A DNA stretch of 64,000 nucleotides from Allolobophora icterica (Eukaryota > Annelida > Clitellata > Crassiclitellata > Lumbricidae), in assembly GCA_963556255.1 (NCBI GenBank), contig OY744608.1, positions 69,625,322 to 69,689,321 of the forward strand, in the 5' to 3' direction. Both the position numbers and the translations under genes were made by a program. Under the pieces are notes generated by a model that searched no databases, had not been told where the DNA came from, and saw only the letters and a program-made list of their open reading frames with translations. Below, one piece after another: positions 48,023 through 61,000 of this stretch. The first letter of the stretch is position 1. Each line of letters starts with the position of its first letter.

Positions 48023-48044
48023 GTTAGGGTTAGGGTTAGGGTTA
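48023..48044 (+). repeat. Interstitial telomere-like TTAGGG repeats
   Basis: Three TTAGGG units plus TTAG. Degenerate CCCTAA-like units also occur at 121-148. Confidence 0.9.
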
Positions 48045-48694
48045 GTGACGGTACTTTGGCCTAGAAACTGGGGTAATCGTAATCGTAAACTCCAAATTTC
48101 TATAATAATCGTCTTGTAAAGGTAGGTTAAAGGGCACCATAAATGGTTTAGGTTTCCAACGTGGGTGGATTTTCCCTAGCACAAGCGTTTGGTATTTCAT
48201 CATTGATAGAGTTATCTGATAATTATAGTCGGCGTGGTTGCTGGTGAACAGGTACTTCATTCTCGGCTGGTCCGAGGTTGACAAATTGCTGTTCCATCTT
48301 CCCTAACCGGGTTTAGCTCCCTGGTTGATCCATATGATCAGAGGCTCCTAGGGAAGTGCTTAAGAGAGATCCTCGGTTTAATTTGTGAATTCGAAGTTCT
48401 TTGGGTCTAATGAATAATGAAAAGCATAATTATATCACCGCATGTTTTGGACTTGACGGCCAAATTATGATACTCAGGCTGTCAGGCAGACATGATAGCC
48501 CGAATACTGTATGTGCGGGACGCTGGCTCAATGACGGATATGTTTAATCCTGGCCTACGTATCCCTGAACTAGAGCCCTGCGCCGACGTCATAGTGTCGG
48601 CGGCGGCGCGCCGGTCATTTTTGGTCGGCGGCGGCGCCCACAAAATGTCGGCGTCGGCGCGGCGCGGCGTGCCCTAGTCAGAAACATGAGTCAC

Positions 48695-48843
48695 CATGGG
48701 CATCCGCAGGAATTTTTCCGGAGGGGGACACAATTTTTCTAAGGGGAAAAATTTTTCCAGAGAGCAAAATGACGTTTTTGCATGGAAAATTTATTCACAC
48801 ATCCAGGGTGGCAAATCCCCTTCCCCTCCTCCGGACGCCCATG
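48695..48843. mobile_element. hAT-type MITE with CATGGGC ends, TSD TGAGTCAC / TGAATCAC
   Basis: The ends CATGGGCATCCGCAG and CTCCGGACGCCCATG are inverted. Flanks at 48687-48694 and 48844-48851 differ at one base. It is nested in 48571-50313. Confidence 0.75.
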
Positions 48844-49767
48844 TGAATCACCATGAGAGTTGAACAGCCGTTGGTCCTGTGACCAGTCACAGGGCCAAGT
48901 TCTCTAAAGCCACCCCATCACACTGAAGCTCAACTACATATAAAGGGACTGAAAGAGAAAACACCTTCAGACATTTGCCTTACAAAATAATATGAACATC
49001 CTTAATTACACTGCACATCTGTATAGGTATTGGCAAATTGTAATCAGATGAAGCAACATGCATTTGCATATTGCATGAATACACTTGCATATGCACTGAC
49101 ACAGTGTAGGCCTACACATGGCAGATGCCGGATAACAGCATCCTCCCAGTACGAGAGGCTGCTGAAGCCATGAAGTGAAATGTAAATAATTATATGCGTT
49201 TTCCAATGGTAATACACTGGCCGAGTGGCCTCACGCCTGTCAATTTTTCAATGAATTTACCAGGTGGTCTGCTGCCCGTTTGAATTGGTGCCACACCATT
49301 TAAAGTTTCCACATATAGACCATTGTTTGTAAGAGACTAAACTGAAAAGACCATTGTTGATATGCATTGTTGATACTATACGTACTAAGTCAAAACCTTT
49401 GTCAACTGATACTGTTTACCTGAATAGATTCCAGCCAAAAGTATTAATCAATTATACCTTCCCTTCTGCAGGATTATTACTTAAATGACATATCTTGATA
49501 TTAACAGCACTCATAAACTCCTCTAATCTTGCAACATTAAGCCAAAAAATTTACACCATTGTAATAAGACCACATACATCAAAGACAACAATCAATAAGT
49601 TACAGAAGCTATTCAACATGAAGCCTTGATGAAGGTAACGAATTAGGGAATACTGTAGTACTGTAGTAGGCCTACACATACAAAGATATGCATTGCATAT
49701 TGCTTTTGTTGTCAAGGTATTAAGGAAATCGCAACAGGAACAGGTGTATCAAAACAATGGTTACTTG

Positions 49768-49914
49768 CAGTATGAGAATTGTAGGAAAAAGACTGGGGGG
49801 GGGTTAGACTTGGATTTACATGGAGTTTGGGTGTGCAATGAAGACTTTACTGTGGGGTCCTAAGAAAGACTGGGGGGATTAAACCCCCCAACTCCCCCGA
49901 CAATTCTCACCCTG
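49768..49914. mobile_element. hAT-type MITE, TGAGAATTGT family (copy 2), TSD GTTACTTG
   Basis: It starts CAGTATGAGAATTGTAGG and ends CGACAATTCTCACCCTG. The 8-bp TSD GTTACTTG is perfect at 49760-49767 and 49915-49922. It is an inverted copy of 5930-6067. Confidence 0.93.
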
Positions 49915-50439
49915 GTTACTTGTAACAAGATATCGCTTTAAATGAATGTGTGTATCATGGCACAAAGACAAGATCATCAAAGTATAAGGAAAACGAATTT
50001 AGTCAGGGAGACAATGCATTCTTGGTATCAAGATAAAGACCACAGACACTATAATCAGCTATGTTCACTCTTTATCTTCTTCATTAACACACGAGTTCCT
50101 ACAAATCAAAGTGCCATTTCTGAGAATAGTTTGCTTATCTTTGCAATATCATGCAAATCATGAAAAATGCAACAATAACAATTAAGCATATCAAACTGGC
50201 ATCGGCGGCGCGCCGACAGATTGTCGGCGGCGGCGCGCCGACAAACAAAAATCGGCGGCGGCGGCGCCCACAAAATGTCGGCGGCGGCGCGGCGCGGACG
50301 GCGCAGGGCTCTACCCTGAACCTGAAACTGTGGTAGTTGGACGGAAGAATCCTGTCAAGAGTAACCGTGCGTGTAATTTGCATGCATTGCAGGAAAGTTG
50401 TAGCATGGGCTTACATCCTTAGATGATTTGGATCAAGTT

Positions 50440-51850
50440 ACATGATAACCACATCGCAGAGAGTAAAGATGATTTCATTTCAATTAAGGATTTTATCTAA
50501 TTTTGCAGCAGGGCAAGCAATGTACCGTGTGTCTGCCGGTAGGTATATCCGATGACCTATGTTACTGTCCGTGTGTCTGTCTGACTGCTTGTGACACGGT
50601 CCCCCTCTGCTTAGTCAAGTGCTAACGTAGCTGTAGCTATGCTCAGGGAAACCTATTTAGCCCCGGGAGTGACAGCTCAGCTCATCTGCTCACATTTCTT
50701 CGACCCTATTAGGTCCATAGGACACTCCGGTATTCTGCGAGTGATATACAGCGCAGTCAATTAATGCTAAGTCATTCGTAGTCTGCATTCATTATTTTAT
50801 TTAATTAGTGTATAACTCTCCCTGGTCCACATGCCTGAACAGTCTTCCTGTAGGCCTACCTATTTTGGAAGCCAAAGGCCTTTATGTTTAAAAATACAGT
50901 GTAACACATTGTATTTGCTACGTAACTTCGAGCATCTGTATTTGCATCACTTATTACCTACTCACGTAAAAATAGGAAGAAACAGCTCTACTCGAAAATC
51001 ACGTGAATTGTCGTTGGAGCAGAGATGGTGTTTCTAGGTTGACCAGGGGCGAGAGCAGGATACATATTCGACCGATTTGTTTGTTACACATATCCTACAT
51101 GTCTATCGGTTATACATATTCTGTAGGTATACTTCTTATAGATCACCCGTAGATTTAATTAGGACATATATTCTACAGGTACATTTGTTACAGACAACCT
51201 CCTTCTTTCAAATATTGGTGGAGCGACATGAACTGGTAGAAACAGAAAAAGAATGTGGCAAACTCCAGAGAAGCCATAGCATTTTTAGCCTTTCATCAAA
51301 ATGCACAAGTAGATCATTGTGTTTTCTCTAACCTATTTTTCTCCAACGTCAGCGCCAACTGCTTCACTAAAGACTCGAAAAACAGTTAGAATGTAAACCA
51401 GTTCATCGACAGACGTTAGACCAATATATTCGAACATTTGCTTCCTATGACCTGATAGATTAAGAGTTTAACGACATCTTCTGGTAACAAAGGCCGTTGA
51501 CAGAAGTTATTTATCACAGTTCTCACCGTTCGTATCACATGATAGAGCAAAGGATATAACATTCTGACACTACAATACTCTCCTGCAAAACTAAAGAATG
51601 ATTACCAAATGCCCCAAACGGTCTATGAGCATTTAGAATCTTTGCTGCTCGAGCCGAGTGGGGAATTATAATGGACGGTATGAAACAAATTGCCTATGCA
51701 CACCATACATCATTAATAATCTCTGGGCAATAGGCCTAAAGTTCGACAGAGATTTTATCTAGAAACTTACAACAAACCAGAGTATACCCCTAATTCTCAG
51801 GTTCAGATTGCCATTATGACAGACATACTAGTACGAACAGAAGTAACATA
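50440..51850. other. Intergenic, duplicated flank; no gene recognised
   Basis: Parts align with the gene A/B intergenic interval, for example CTGTGTGTC..CTG..TGTGAC near 50570 with 32215-32240, and ACCAAATGCCCCAAACGG near 51605 with 34733. Plus-strand ORFs here show no family resemblance. Confidence 0.5.
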
Positions 51851-51854
51851 CAAG

Positions 51855-52435
51855 CAGTGTTGGGTAAACTCACACAAGAAATGAGTTAACTCAAAACTCA
51901 ACTCATGCACCTCAGAATGAGTTTAAACTCAAACTCAACTCATCCTAAGTGAAATGAGTTAACTCAAACTCAGTTGTTAAATGAGTTAACTCATAAACTC
52001 ACACGTTTCATACTAGCACGTTCTAATCGAGCAACAATTTTTCCATCACGCCTACTTGTAACAGAAAAATATTTTCCATCAAGAATACACGGTACTTCAG
52101 CCATGTTGTTCTTAACTGTTCACAATATACAAAATATGCAGTGCTTAAACACTGTCCGCTAGCAGTGTTTACGACCCTCTCTGCCGTCACCACTCACCAG
52201 TATGGAAAGCCGACGATATAAAAAAGGCTTGTTTCAACATAATATGTGCCGAGTGCCAAAGAGTGAGTTGAGTTTAAAATAATTGACAGTTAAAACTCAA
52301 ACTCACAGAAAATATGAGTTAACTCAAACTCATAACTCACACTCTTTAAGGTGAGTTAACTCAAACTCATAAATCACAGCAAGTGAGTTAACTCGTGAGT
52401 TTAAACTCATATGAGTTAACTCATACCCAACACTG
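51855..52435. mobile_element. hAT-type MITE with GAGTTAACTC repeats, TSD CATACAAG
   Basis: The ends are CAGTGTTGGGTAAACTCA and ATGAGTTAACTCATACCCAACACTG-like. The 8-bp TSD CATACAAG is perfect at 51847-51854 and 52436-52443. The palindromic word GAGTTAACTC is reiterated in both subterminal regions. Confidence 0.95.
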
Positions 52436-52919
52436 CATACAAGTAGGCCTATTTCCTATGCTATAATTATTGTTTATATTGTTTTTTTTGTATATTTCGT
52501 TTATTGACACATACATAATAACGCACCTTCACCAGCATATAAGAATTCTAACAGAAATATGACAGAAAAACAGCTATAATTTAAGCACAGCATTGATGCA
52601 GGTCAGTGAGTCAGCCGAATAGGGTCATATACACCCGCTATTGACTAGGCTGGCTCATTTACAAGGTTAATATACACGTAGGATGTTAATGCAAGCATTT
52701 TTATTTTTGACATACAGAAATTTATTTTGATCGGTTAGAGATAACAAGTTACAGATTGAAGCATTGAGTTAATAGTACAAACTAAACGTTTACGGTGATA
52801 TAATAATAATAACAATAATAATACTGGATGGTCAGAAAGTAGCTAATCACGAGGCACAATCAGGAAGGAGACATTCCCATCGGGTTATTGTACTGTGTGC
52901 AGTGTGCACACATTAAATT

Positions 52920-52990
52920 TTTGTATAATATTGTATTGCACTGAATTGTATTGTTATATATTGTATTGTAATATATTATATTGTATTACT
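52920..52990. repeat. TTGTATTG degenerate repeat
   Basis: Short array just 3' of gene C, matching the position class of 10125 (gene A) and 35380-35400 (gene B). Confidence 0.6.
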
Positions 52991-53184
52991 AAATCTACGA
53001 GGTGATTTTTTTGAAGACATTCGGAATATGCAATTAAATTTGTCAGGGTGAATAGAAAGATCTGTGAATATACTGTTGAGAAAAGCAATCGGGTGATGAA
53101 GGATAATGGAACTTAAGTTCTTTACACGAAATAAAGAACCGTTAAAGAGCACCGCTGTAAGTCTCAAACTATTTTGTATTCTAA

Positions 53185-53442
53185 TCACAATTTGTAAATT
53201 TCCACTGCATCTGAACGTTCGTAAGCATCGTTGTTGCATCCAACGTTACGGTGATTGGCTACAGAGTGATTTGAATTCTCCGTTAAAACAGGCGGTTCTT
53301 CCGTGGAGTGGACAATTTCTAAACGTGCATCGTCAGAAAGTGGTTTCTCGTCATAGACATAGATAATGTTCATTCCGCTGTGGAACACTTCCACGGATTT
53401 TTCCTGGTCCCAGATTTCCGAGTTGGGATGTGGATCGTCGAC
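53185..53442 (-). CDS. Gene C coding exon 16: cytosolic C-terminal tail
   Basis: 85 residues: [19 protein letters not shown], acidic middle, [16 protein letters not shown] and AVEIYKL, then TGA. The Ser codon TCC of gene B is TAC (Tyr) here, so the class I PDZ-like S-x-L ending is absent. Confidence 0.93.
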   Translation of the reverse strand, partial: VDDPHPNSEIWDQEKSVEVFHSGMNIIYVYDEKPLSDDARLEIVHSTEEPPVLTENSNHSVANHRNVGCNNDAYERSDAVEIYKL

Positions 53443-54946
53443 CTGCACAAGAAAGAGGAACTCACAGAATGTAGAAAACAACTTTTGAAAACCGAAAAAC
53501 AAGAAGCAGTATCATTGAAAGATTACTTTTAAAACGTCTGTAAAATGTGGTAGCATATTTGCCTACATTATACGTTACATGGAGTAGGAGGTCGGCACTA
53601 ATTTCTGAAGGCATAAATTATGTGATCTCTAATTTGTAAAACTGCCAATATATCTGATCATCTCTTGAAAATATTCTCTTTCCGTTAGGAATGGCTATGG
53701 TCTCGAACGGGAGAGAACTTTACCTGATCATTTCTGCCAAAGACTAGAACGCCGAAACATCATCATATCACTCCCATCCTCAAATCACATCATTGGTTAA
53801 AAATTGCAGAGGGAATCCACTACAAAGTCCTATCACTAACCTACAACTCCCTACAATATTCCCAGCCCAAGTACCTTCGTGATCTCTTCACCATTCAGAC
53901 AACCAGCTCCACCCGATCATCGTCCTATCTCAGTCTTTCTCGACCCCCAGTCACTACTCACCTCAAGTTCTCCAACCGAGCCAAATCGATCACAGCACCA
54001 CGCCTCTGGAATGATCTCCCCTCTGAATTCCGCAGTTTCTCAGTGCCTCCATCATCATTGCAACCCGTCCTTCATCCTCCTCCTCCTCATGTTCCTCTAT
54101 CTATCACCCCCTGGGCTTTCCACTCAAAACTGAAGTCTCACCTTTTCAACCTTTTCAAATATTCCTACCCTGACTCATCTGATCCCCCGCCTTCCAATTC
54201 TTCTTGCCGTAAACGACACCCGCCTTGACAGCTGCTCTGTCTCTCTCCTGATCTGGTACCCTGGAAATCGGACTTGGACCTCTTTTGGACTACTCTCTGG
54301 AAACCCCCTTTGATTTGGTTTGGCCTCCTGGAAATCGGACTTGGACCTCTTTTGGACTACTCTCTGGAAACCCCCTCTGATTTGGTTTGGTCGTCTGGAA
54401 ACTGGGCTCGGACTTCTCTTGGACTACTCTCTGATCTGCCGTAGCGTTCGTGAATATGCTGGTGCCCTGCGCTTGGACTTCGAGTGGCGCTTTAGAAGTT
54501 TGGAGATTACGATTACGATTATTATACGTAACTGTTGAATATCTTTGAATAAGCTGTCCCCATTTCTTTGGAAACGACTTTCATGAGTCATACGGGGGGG
54601 GGCCCGTAGAGTAATGGATAACACACTGGCGTGAAGAGCAGTAGGTACCAAGATCGAACCCGGTAGACCCCGTAACGTTTACTCAGCCTTCCACTCGCTA
54701 GGTGGCAGTGGTTAAATGAATAGTAGGCCTTGATGGCGCCGTATGTGGCTGCCGCATAAACAGTTACATTCGACTCCTGTAAAACTGTTATCATGTGCTT
54801 CTACTTAATACATGTATGTAAGGCGCCCTGCGTGGCTGCCGTTTCGACTATTTGTATGTTCACTGTACAGCGCAGTGCGTTTGCAGGCGCTTAGTTATCG
54901 AAAAAGATCATCATCGTCGTCGTCGTCGTCGTCGTCATCGTCATCG

Positions 54947-55001
<55 letters not shown>

Positions 55002-58000
55002 TATTATTACAATAATGTAAAGCGCACTGAATCAAGGAAATTTATTACCTTTTTTGAATAAATGGCCGCTAGATTAATTTTACTATGGAAACCGTTATGA
55101 AAGGCGTCTGTCTACCTTGCTATAGTCGATTCCACATCTGAATTTCGATCGACATGACTCCGGGAAGCAACACCAGAACTTATCGACGTAAGGTATGAGA
55201 AGTTTCGGGTCGACATCTTCTGGTTTAGTGTAACCTACGACAGGTTGTTACAAAGATACACGCTAGCATAAAACAGATAGGCGCTAAAAGCAAGTGCTTG
55301 ACCTAGACTGCATGGTTGCAGGTTTTATAGAATTGAATATCATATATCAGGCGTATGCAACTCAAAATTAAATAAATGTACGTACGTGTTAGATAGATTT
55401 ACTCAAAAAGAGGGCATAAGTACATGAGTGCATGCATACACAAAACGAAACATACAAACATGCATATAATATAGTCCCCGGCGCCGCCGCCATCGGCCGC
55501 CGCCGTTAAGCCCTCAAGTCGAAACCAGTCGCTAAGCTATCGACTGCTAGCGACTTCGTTCACTTAATATTTTGCTTGTTTCAATCGCGGTTTACAAGTA
55601 AACAGTGACAGAACAGTGCTTCTACTATAGCTGACTACATATAATCAATGGTACGCCAATGTTGTTGTCTATCAATGCAAATATACCTAAGTAGAAACTG
55701 AAACTGAAATTTCCCGTAACTGAAACGAAAACGGAAATTATTTCAGAACTTAAACTGTAATAAAAACTGAAATTATTTCAGAACTGAAACTTGAACTGAA
55801 ATGGAAATTAGGAACCCAAAACTGAATTAAAACTTAAACTGTAATTTTTCTTTAAACTGAAATATAACTGGCTTGAACAGTTGGACTTAGTGGTATGCTT
55901 TTTTCCTTTTATATACATTCAAATGCGTCACAAATTCACAATAACATTGATTTTCACAGTCATCGGCCTTCCCCTGTCAGCATGCCCACATGGAGCGGAG
56001 CCCATGTAGGACCCATATTCCCATACTGGACCCGTAGGCCTATAGTATAGAGTTTATATGGGTGACAGGATCCCATATCTAATGCCCACGGGAATGATGA
56101 CACGGTCAGTACAGTATGCGATAAAATGCATTATATTGTTAGGTAATCAGGTATGTCCAATAGACATACCTGATTACCTGAAAAGTCGATAGCAAGTCGC
56201 TAAGTCAGTCGATAAGTCTAAGCGACTTAGTCAGTCGATAAGCATGTGACTTAGTCGACTGAGTCGCTAAGTCAGTCGCTAACTCATCAAGTCAGTCGAT
56301 AACTGCTTAGCGACTGACTCCGGGTACTAATATAATACATGCATAAATACGTACGGTACGTATGTCCACGGAGGCCCACAAATATTAATATGTGCATACA
56401 TACATTCATCATACTTATACAAATTCGTAAAATAATTGGATCATCAAACAAAAAATCATGCGAGCTGGACCCTCTCCCTCCATTTATTTTGCTGAACATA
56501 TTAGACGATTTAGCTCCATTTTTAGTTTACACATTTAACAGGTTGCTTTCTGAGGGTTATCTACCTGCTTCCCAAAAACGAGCTATTGTTTTTCCAACCT
56601 TGAAAAAGCAAAACCTTGACCAAAATGCCTGTCAAAATAACCGGCCCATTTCCCATCTTTCTTTCCTCTCACAGACCCTTGAAAGACTAGTTTCATTTAA
56701 GCTAATTCCCTACTTTGAACAAGCTGGGCTTCTGCCGGCCGCCCAATCTGGCTTCAGGGGCAACCATTCCACCAAAACTGCTCTCTTATCCATATACTGT
56801 CTGATATTTATACAGCTATTGATCACTCTCATCTCTCTCTTCTGGCGCTTTTTGATGTCTAGTCTGCGTTTGACATGGTTGACCATGAGATCCTGTTTCA
56901 GCGACTGGAACTGTCCTATGGCCTCTCTGGTATTCCTCTTCTTTGGTTTAAATCATACCTCTCTGAGCGCTCACAGTTGGTTGTCCTCGGTGAAACCAGG
57001 ACTCAGTGGACAGAGGTTGAATTTGGTGTTCCCCAGGGCTCAGTGCTCGGTCCCATCCCATACATCCTCTTCACTGCTGATATCCCGTCTCTATTTACTA
57101 AACATGGGGCAAATGGCCATCTTTATGCAGATGATGCTCAGGCTTTTGTACATGGTCCGTCAACTGATCAACTCTCCCTTGTTTGCTCCATTGACCATCT
57201 TGTCTCTGACCTTCACTACTGGATGTCGACTAACCATCTCTGCCTAAACACTGCTAAGACTCAATTGATCTGGTTTGGGACTAGACAGCAGCTTGCTAAA
57301 CTCAACTTTCCATTGCTGACTGAGAAATTTCCTGCTTACACCTACTCTTCCACCGTCCGCGACTTGTGTGTCACACTTGACTCCTCCCTCACATTCACAG
57401 AGCATATCTCCAACATGACTCGCTCCTGCTTCTTTCAGCGTCTGAGGGCCATCAGACGCTCGGTATCACCTTCTGTCTTTGCCACCATAGTTCACGCATT
57501 TGTCTGCTCACGCTTGGACTACTGCAACTCGCTTCTCATGGGTCTCCCCAAGCAGCGTCTCTCCCCCCTTCAATCTCTGCTAGGCTCATCGCTCGACTCC
57601 CCCGGTTTGCCCATATCTCTACTTACATGCTTAATGTCCTTCACTGGCCCCCTATTGCTGCGCGCATCCGTTATAAGATTCTCTTCCTTGTCTCTAAATC
57701 TCAGCAGCCTACTGCTCCGAAATATCTCTCGAACTATCTACGAAAACCGCTGTCTGCATCTTCTTCTCGCTCATTGCGCTCTGTAAATCGGCTTGATCTT
57801 TTTGTTCCCAAGGCTAAAACTGCCTTGGCTCAGCACCGGGCGTTTGCTGTAGTGGGTCCCATGATCTGGAATGACCTTCCCTCTGTGCTCAGGGCCAAAC
57901 TAATGACTGGCTTTTCCTCATCGGTGTCGCGTTCCCTAAAGGCATTTCTGTTTCCCGGGACTTCTGTGCTGAGAGCGCCTCTGAATAGTTATTCTGCGAG

Positions 58001-61000
58001 AGGCGCTTTATAAATTTCTAGATACAAATACAAATTCTTATATACTTACATACAGTTTCATGCTATGATTATGCAAACACGTTCATTCAAACATACATAT
58101 ACCTGTTAAGAAGCTGACAATGAGCCCAACGATGATTGTTGTCAGCACTCCAACAGGTGCATACCACAGGTAAGACAGAGTATACAATTCCAGGATGCCT
58201 GACCTGCTTTGTAGACATCACATATGGGTTAATATGTTGCCAATTATTATTTAATTAATGCTAACTTAACTAATAATTGGACTGTCTACCGTGTATATCC
58301 AAGCGTTAAGTAGTCCTGTATTTCCTATATGAAGAATTTCTAGAATCAAACACCTGGAGTAGTAACAGTTGAAATTTTGTAAGCTCGTGGACGCTCCTAG
58401 TTGCCGACAGATTTCCGTTCATAGAAAGATGCCCTCGGTTTATTAACTATTGCAGTGCAAATCCAACATTATTGTGTTTTTTTGCAATCGCTTAAGATAG
58501 TCCACAGAGACAGGCATCAGTATGAAGTGTTAGCGACTTCAGTTTTCTTAGAATTGGTAAATAGTGCCAGATGACCAATGCCATCCATTGTCAGAAGATC
58601 CGCCCAGTGACAGTTTACTCACAATAGCAGAGTCTGATACGAGACGCAAGTGGAGTTGAAACTTCGAAAGAAATTTCTGTTCAGCGGGGATACGAACCTC
58701 CGACTTCACAGCTGACAGACTATTTGACTATCGCGCACGCCGCCATTCTAACGTGTACTATCATAGCGTCAGACTATAATCTATTATACGTGGAAATCAT
58801 TCATAGGTTATCGCAGCGTTAATAACTTAAAATGTATATCTAAATTCAGATGCCTATCGTTTAAGCACATTATCCAAAACTGTGGAAAGCATACTTTATA
58901 GAAGTAAGTAAGTAAATTGTACACTTCTGGAACTGTGGTGGTAGGTGTAGTGTGGAAGTCAGTGGTGGAGGAGAAGTACGAAGAGGTGGAATTGTCTGGA
59001 GTGACACCACAGCACTCAACGCTGTAGACCATCGGCTTATAAACAGGCGGCTTTTGCACGTAGGCTCCTATGCTGATCCACATCGGAAGAGCAAATCCTG
59101 GGATTCCGCCAGCCAGGGCTCCCTACAATGGCACACCATTCAGTGTTATGCTTATGTCCTGGAGTCCACCAGACTTAACTTCTTAGCTTATTCCTTAACA
59201 CATTAACTCAGTTCTTAAGTCCTTAACTTTTTCCATAGCTCCTTAACTTAATCCTTAACCCCTTAACTTATTGAAACTCTTGTTTTAATACTAGAGAATT
59301 CTGGTTCTTAGTAATTCTAACATCACTTAGACGTAGTCTTCTTATAGGGGTTTTATGTGAGTCGGCGCCCAAGGCTACATGTACATTGCTAATAAATTGA
59401 AAATACAAATAATGAAAAAAGATCATAATACTATTATTATTTATGTGTGTTATGTGAACTTTACGTTTCATATAACAGTTCTCTACGTCTTTTGATGTTT
59501 TCCTTTGGGCTTGAAAATATTTTAACCTAATTACAATCATTGTTATTATTATTGTTTTTGTTATTATTATTACCATTATCATCATCAACAAAATCGTCGT
59601 CATTATCATTATTTATGATGCGTTTATAGCCGAGTTCTTGTCTGTTAGAGATAGGACCTGGTCTTTCAAAGCTTCCAGACAGTTTTTGCTGTTATCTTCC
59701 GGTGATTTTCATAATTCTGTTAATAGTTCTTATCAATTCGGAGCGCTCCTGAGTAGACAGCCTTGAGGGGGCGCTATTTAAATGCAATAGGAATTAAGGA
59801 AAACTTACGATCCAGTTGGCCCAGGGAAAGAACATTCCGAGTAAATAGATGCCAAATACGGGAGAAACGGTAGCTCCACTGAACGCAATAATCATCTAAA
59901 AACGATACCTGAACTGTATATTTTGCGAATCGCATGAGAAAAAGCTTCCATTATAATAACTATTGATCATTAATTTTTGACGGTTGATTGTAATTGAGAC
60001 TCGTTCAAAATTGTTATCAATAAGTCAAACATGCCAAAACTTAAAGGAGTTCAGAATGCTTTGGCTAGATCCCTAGCTGAAACGTCAAATACAAGAGTAG
60101 GCCTATAACCCCTAAGCTAAATTTGTTGCATTGGCTTCCTATTCAGCAAAGCATCGATGCTTTTCTTATTCATTTGCGCGACGGAATTTTGCTAAGTATA
60201 ACTAAAATCACAATCGGGTATTGTTCATTATTTTCCATATTTGCACAACCTTCGGACGCAGCGCAACTAGCCTAATTAACTTGGTGATATGTGTTTAGTT
60301 TTTAAAGTATCGCTTAAAAATTCCGAGCTAACCTCAACGACTACGATTGTATTGAATAGGAATTGAATGCTGTTGACAGCATAAGCTGGGTTATAATTAA
60401 CTATTACCTGCGTAGTCGCGAAGTAATAGACGGAGAAAGAGAAAGGAAAAATAAGAGGAAGACCGAAACATAAAGAAACAAATTTGAGGAAAGTCGACAG
60501 AGTATAGACAGGCACAACGCGAAAGGGAGAGAATTACATCGATTGAAGACTGACAGACAGAGCCACAAACTAAAGAAGAGTTCATGAACTAATAAAGTCT
60601 GTGGCCTACCTGCAGAACTGTTCCACCGGCATTACTGAAAACGAAAGCCATTCCGATTCCACAAGCAGAGAAGACGACTCCTTCAAAGAACAACAACATT
60701 ATACAGAATCAGTCAACGCATACAGAGCCAGGATGACCTTTCTGTACACAACAACTGCTGATAGGCAACATGTAGCCTGTTTGCGATATAGTTTGCAGAC
60801 GAAGGCACCTGTGTACACACAAGCTGCAACATAGCCTATTTGTAGAGAAATGTAGACGAGGTGCTATGGCGATGATGTTTAAATAAATGTAGTGGTAAGT
60901 CTTCAGTCACGTAATATGATTCATGCATTTAGCTAGTGTAGTTGTATTGTGTAAACTGGTCATTAATAATGTGCATCTGGTGAAACCTATCTCATGATAC

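Larger units (their letters stand above)
48571..50313. mobile_element. Non-autonomous hAT element, 15-bp TIR, TSD CCCTGAAC
   Basis: TAGAGCCCTGCGCCG at 48571 is perfectly inverted at 50299-50313. The 8-bp TSD CCCTGAAC is perfect at 48563-48570 and 50314-50321. Both ends carry subterminal GGCGGCGGCGC-type repeats. No transposase was seen in 1.74 kb. The 149-bp element at 48695 and the MITE at 49768 are nested inside. The paralogous region upstream of gene A lacks it. Confidence 0.95.

Noticed and set aside
56339..58013. Intact reverse transcriptase gene
   Set aside because: The RT motifs are split between three frames, so the element is frameshifted and 5'-truncated.
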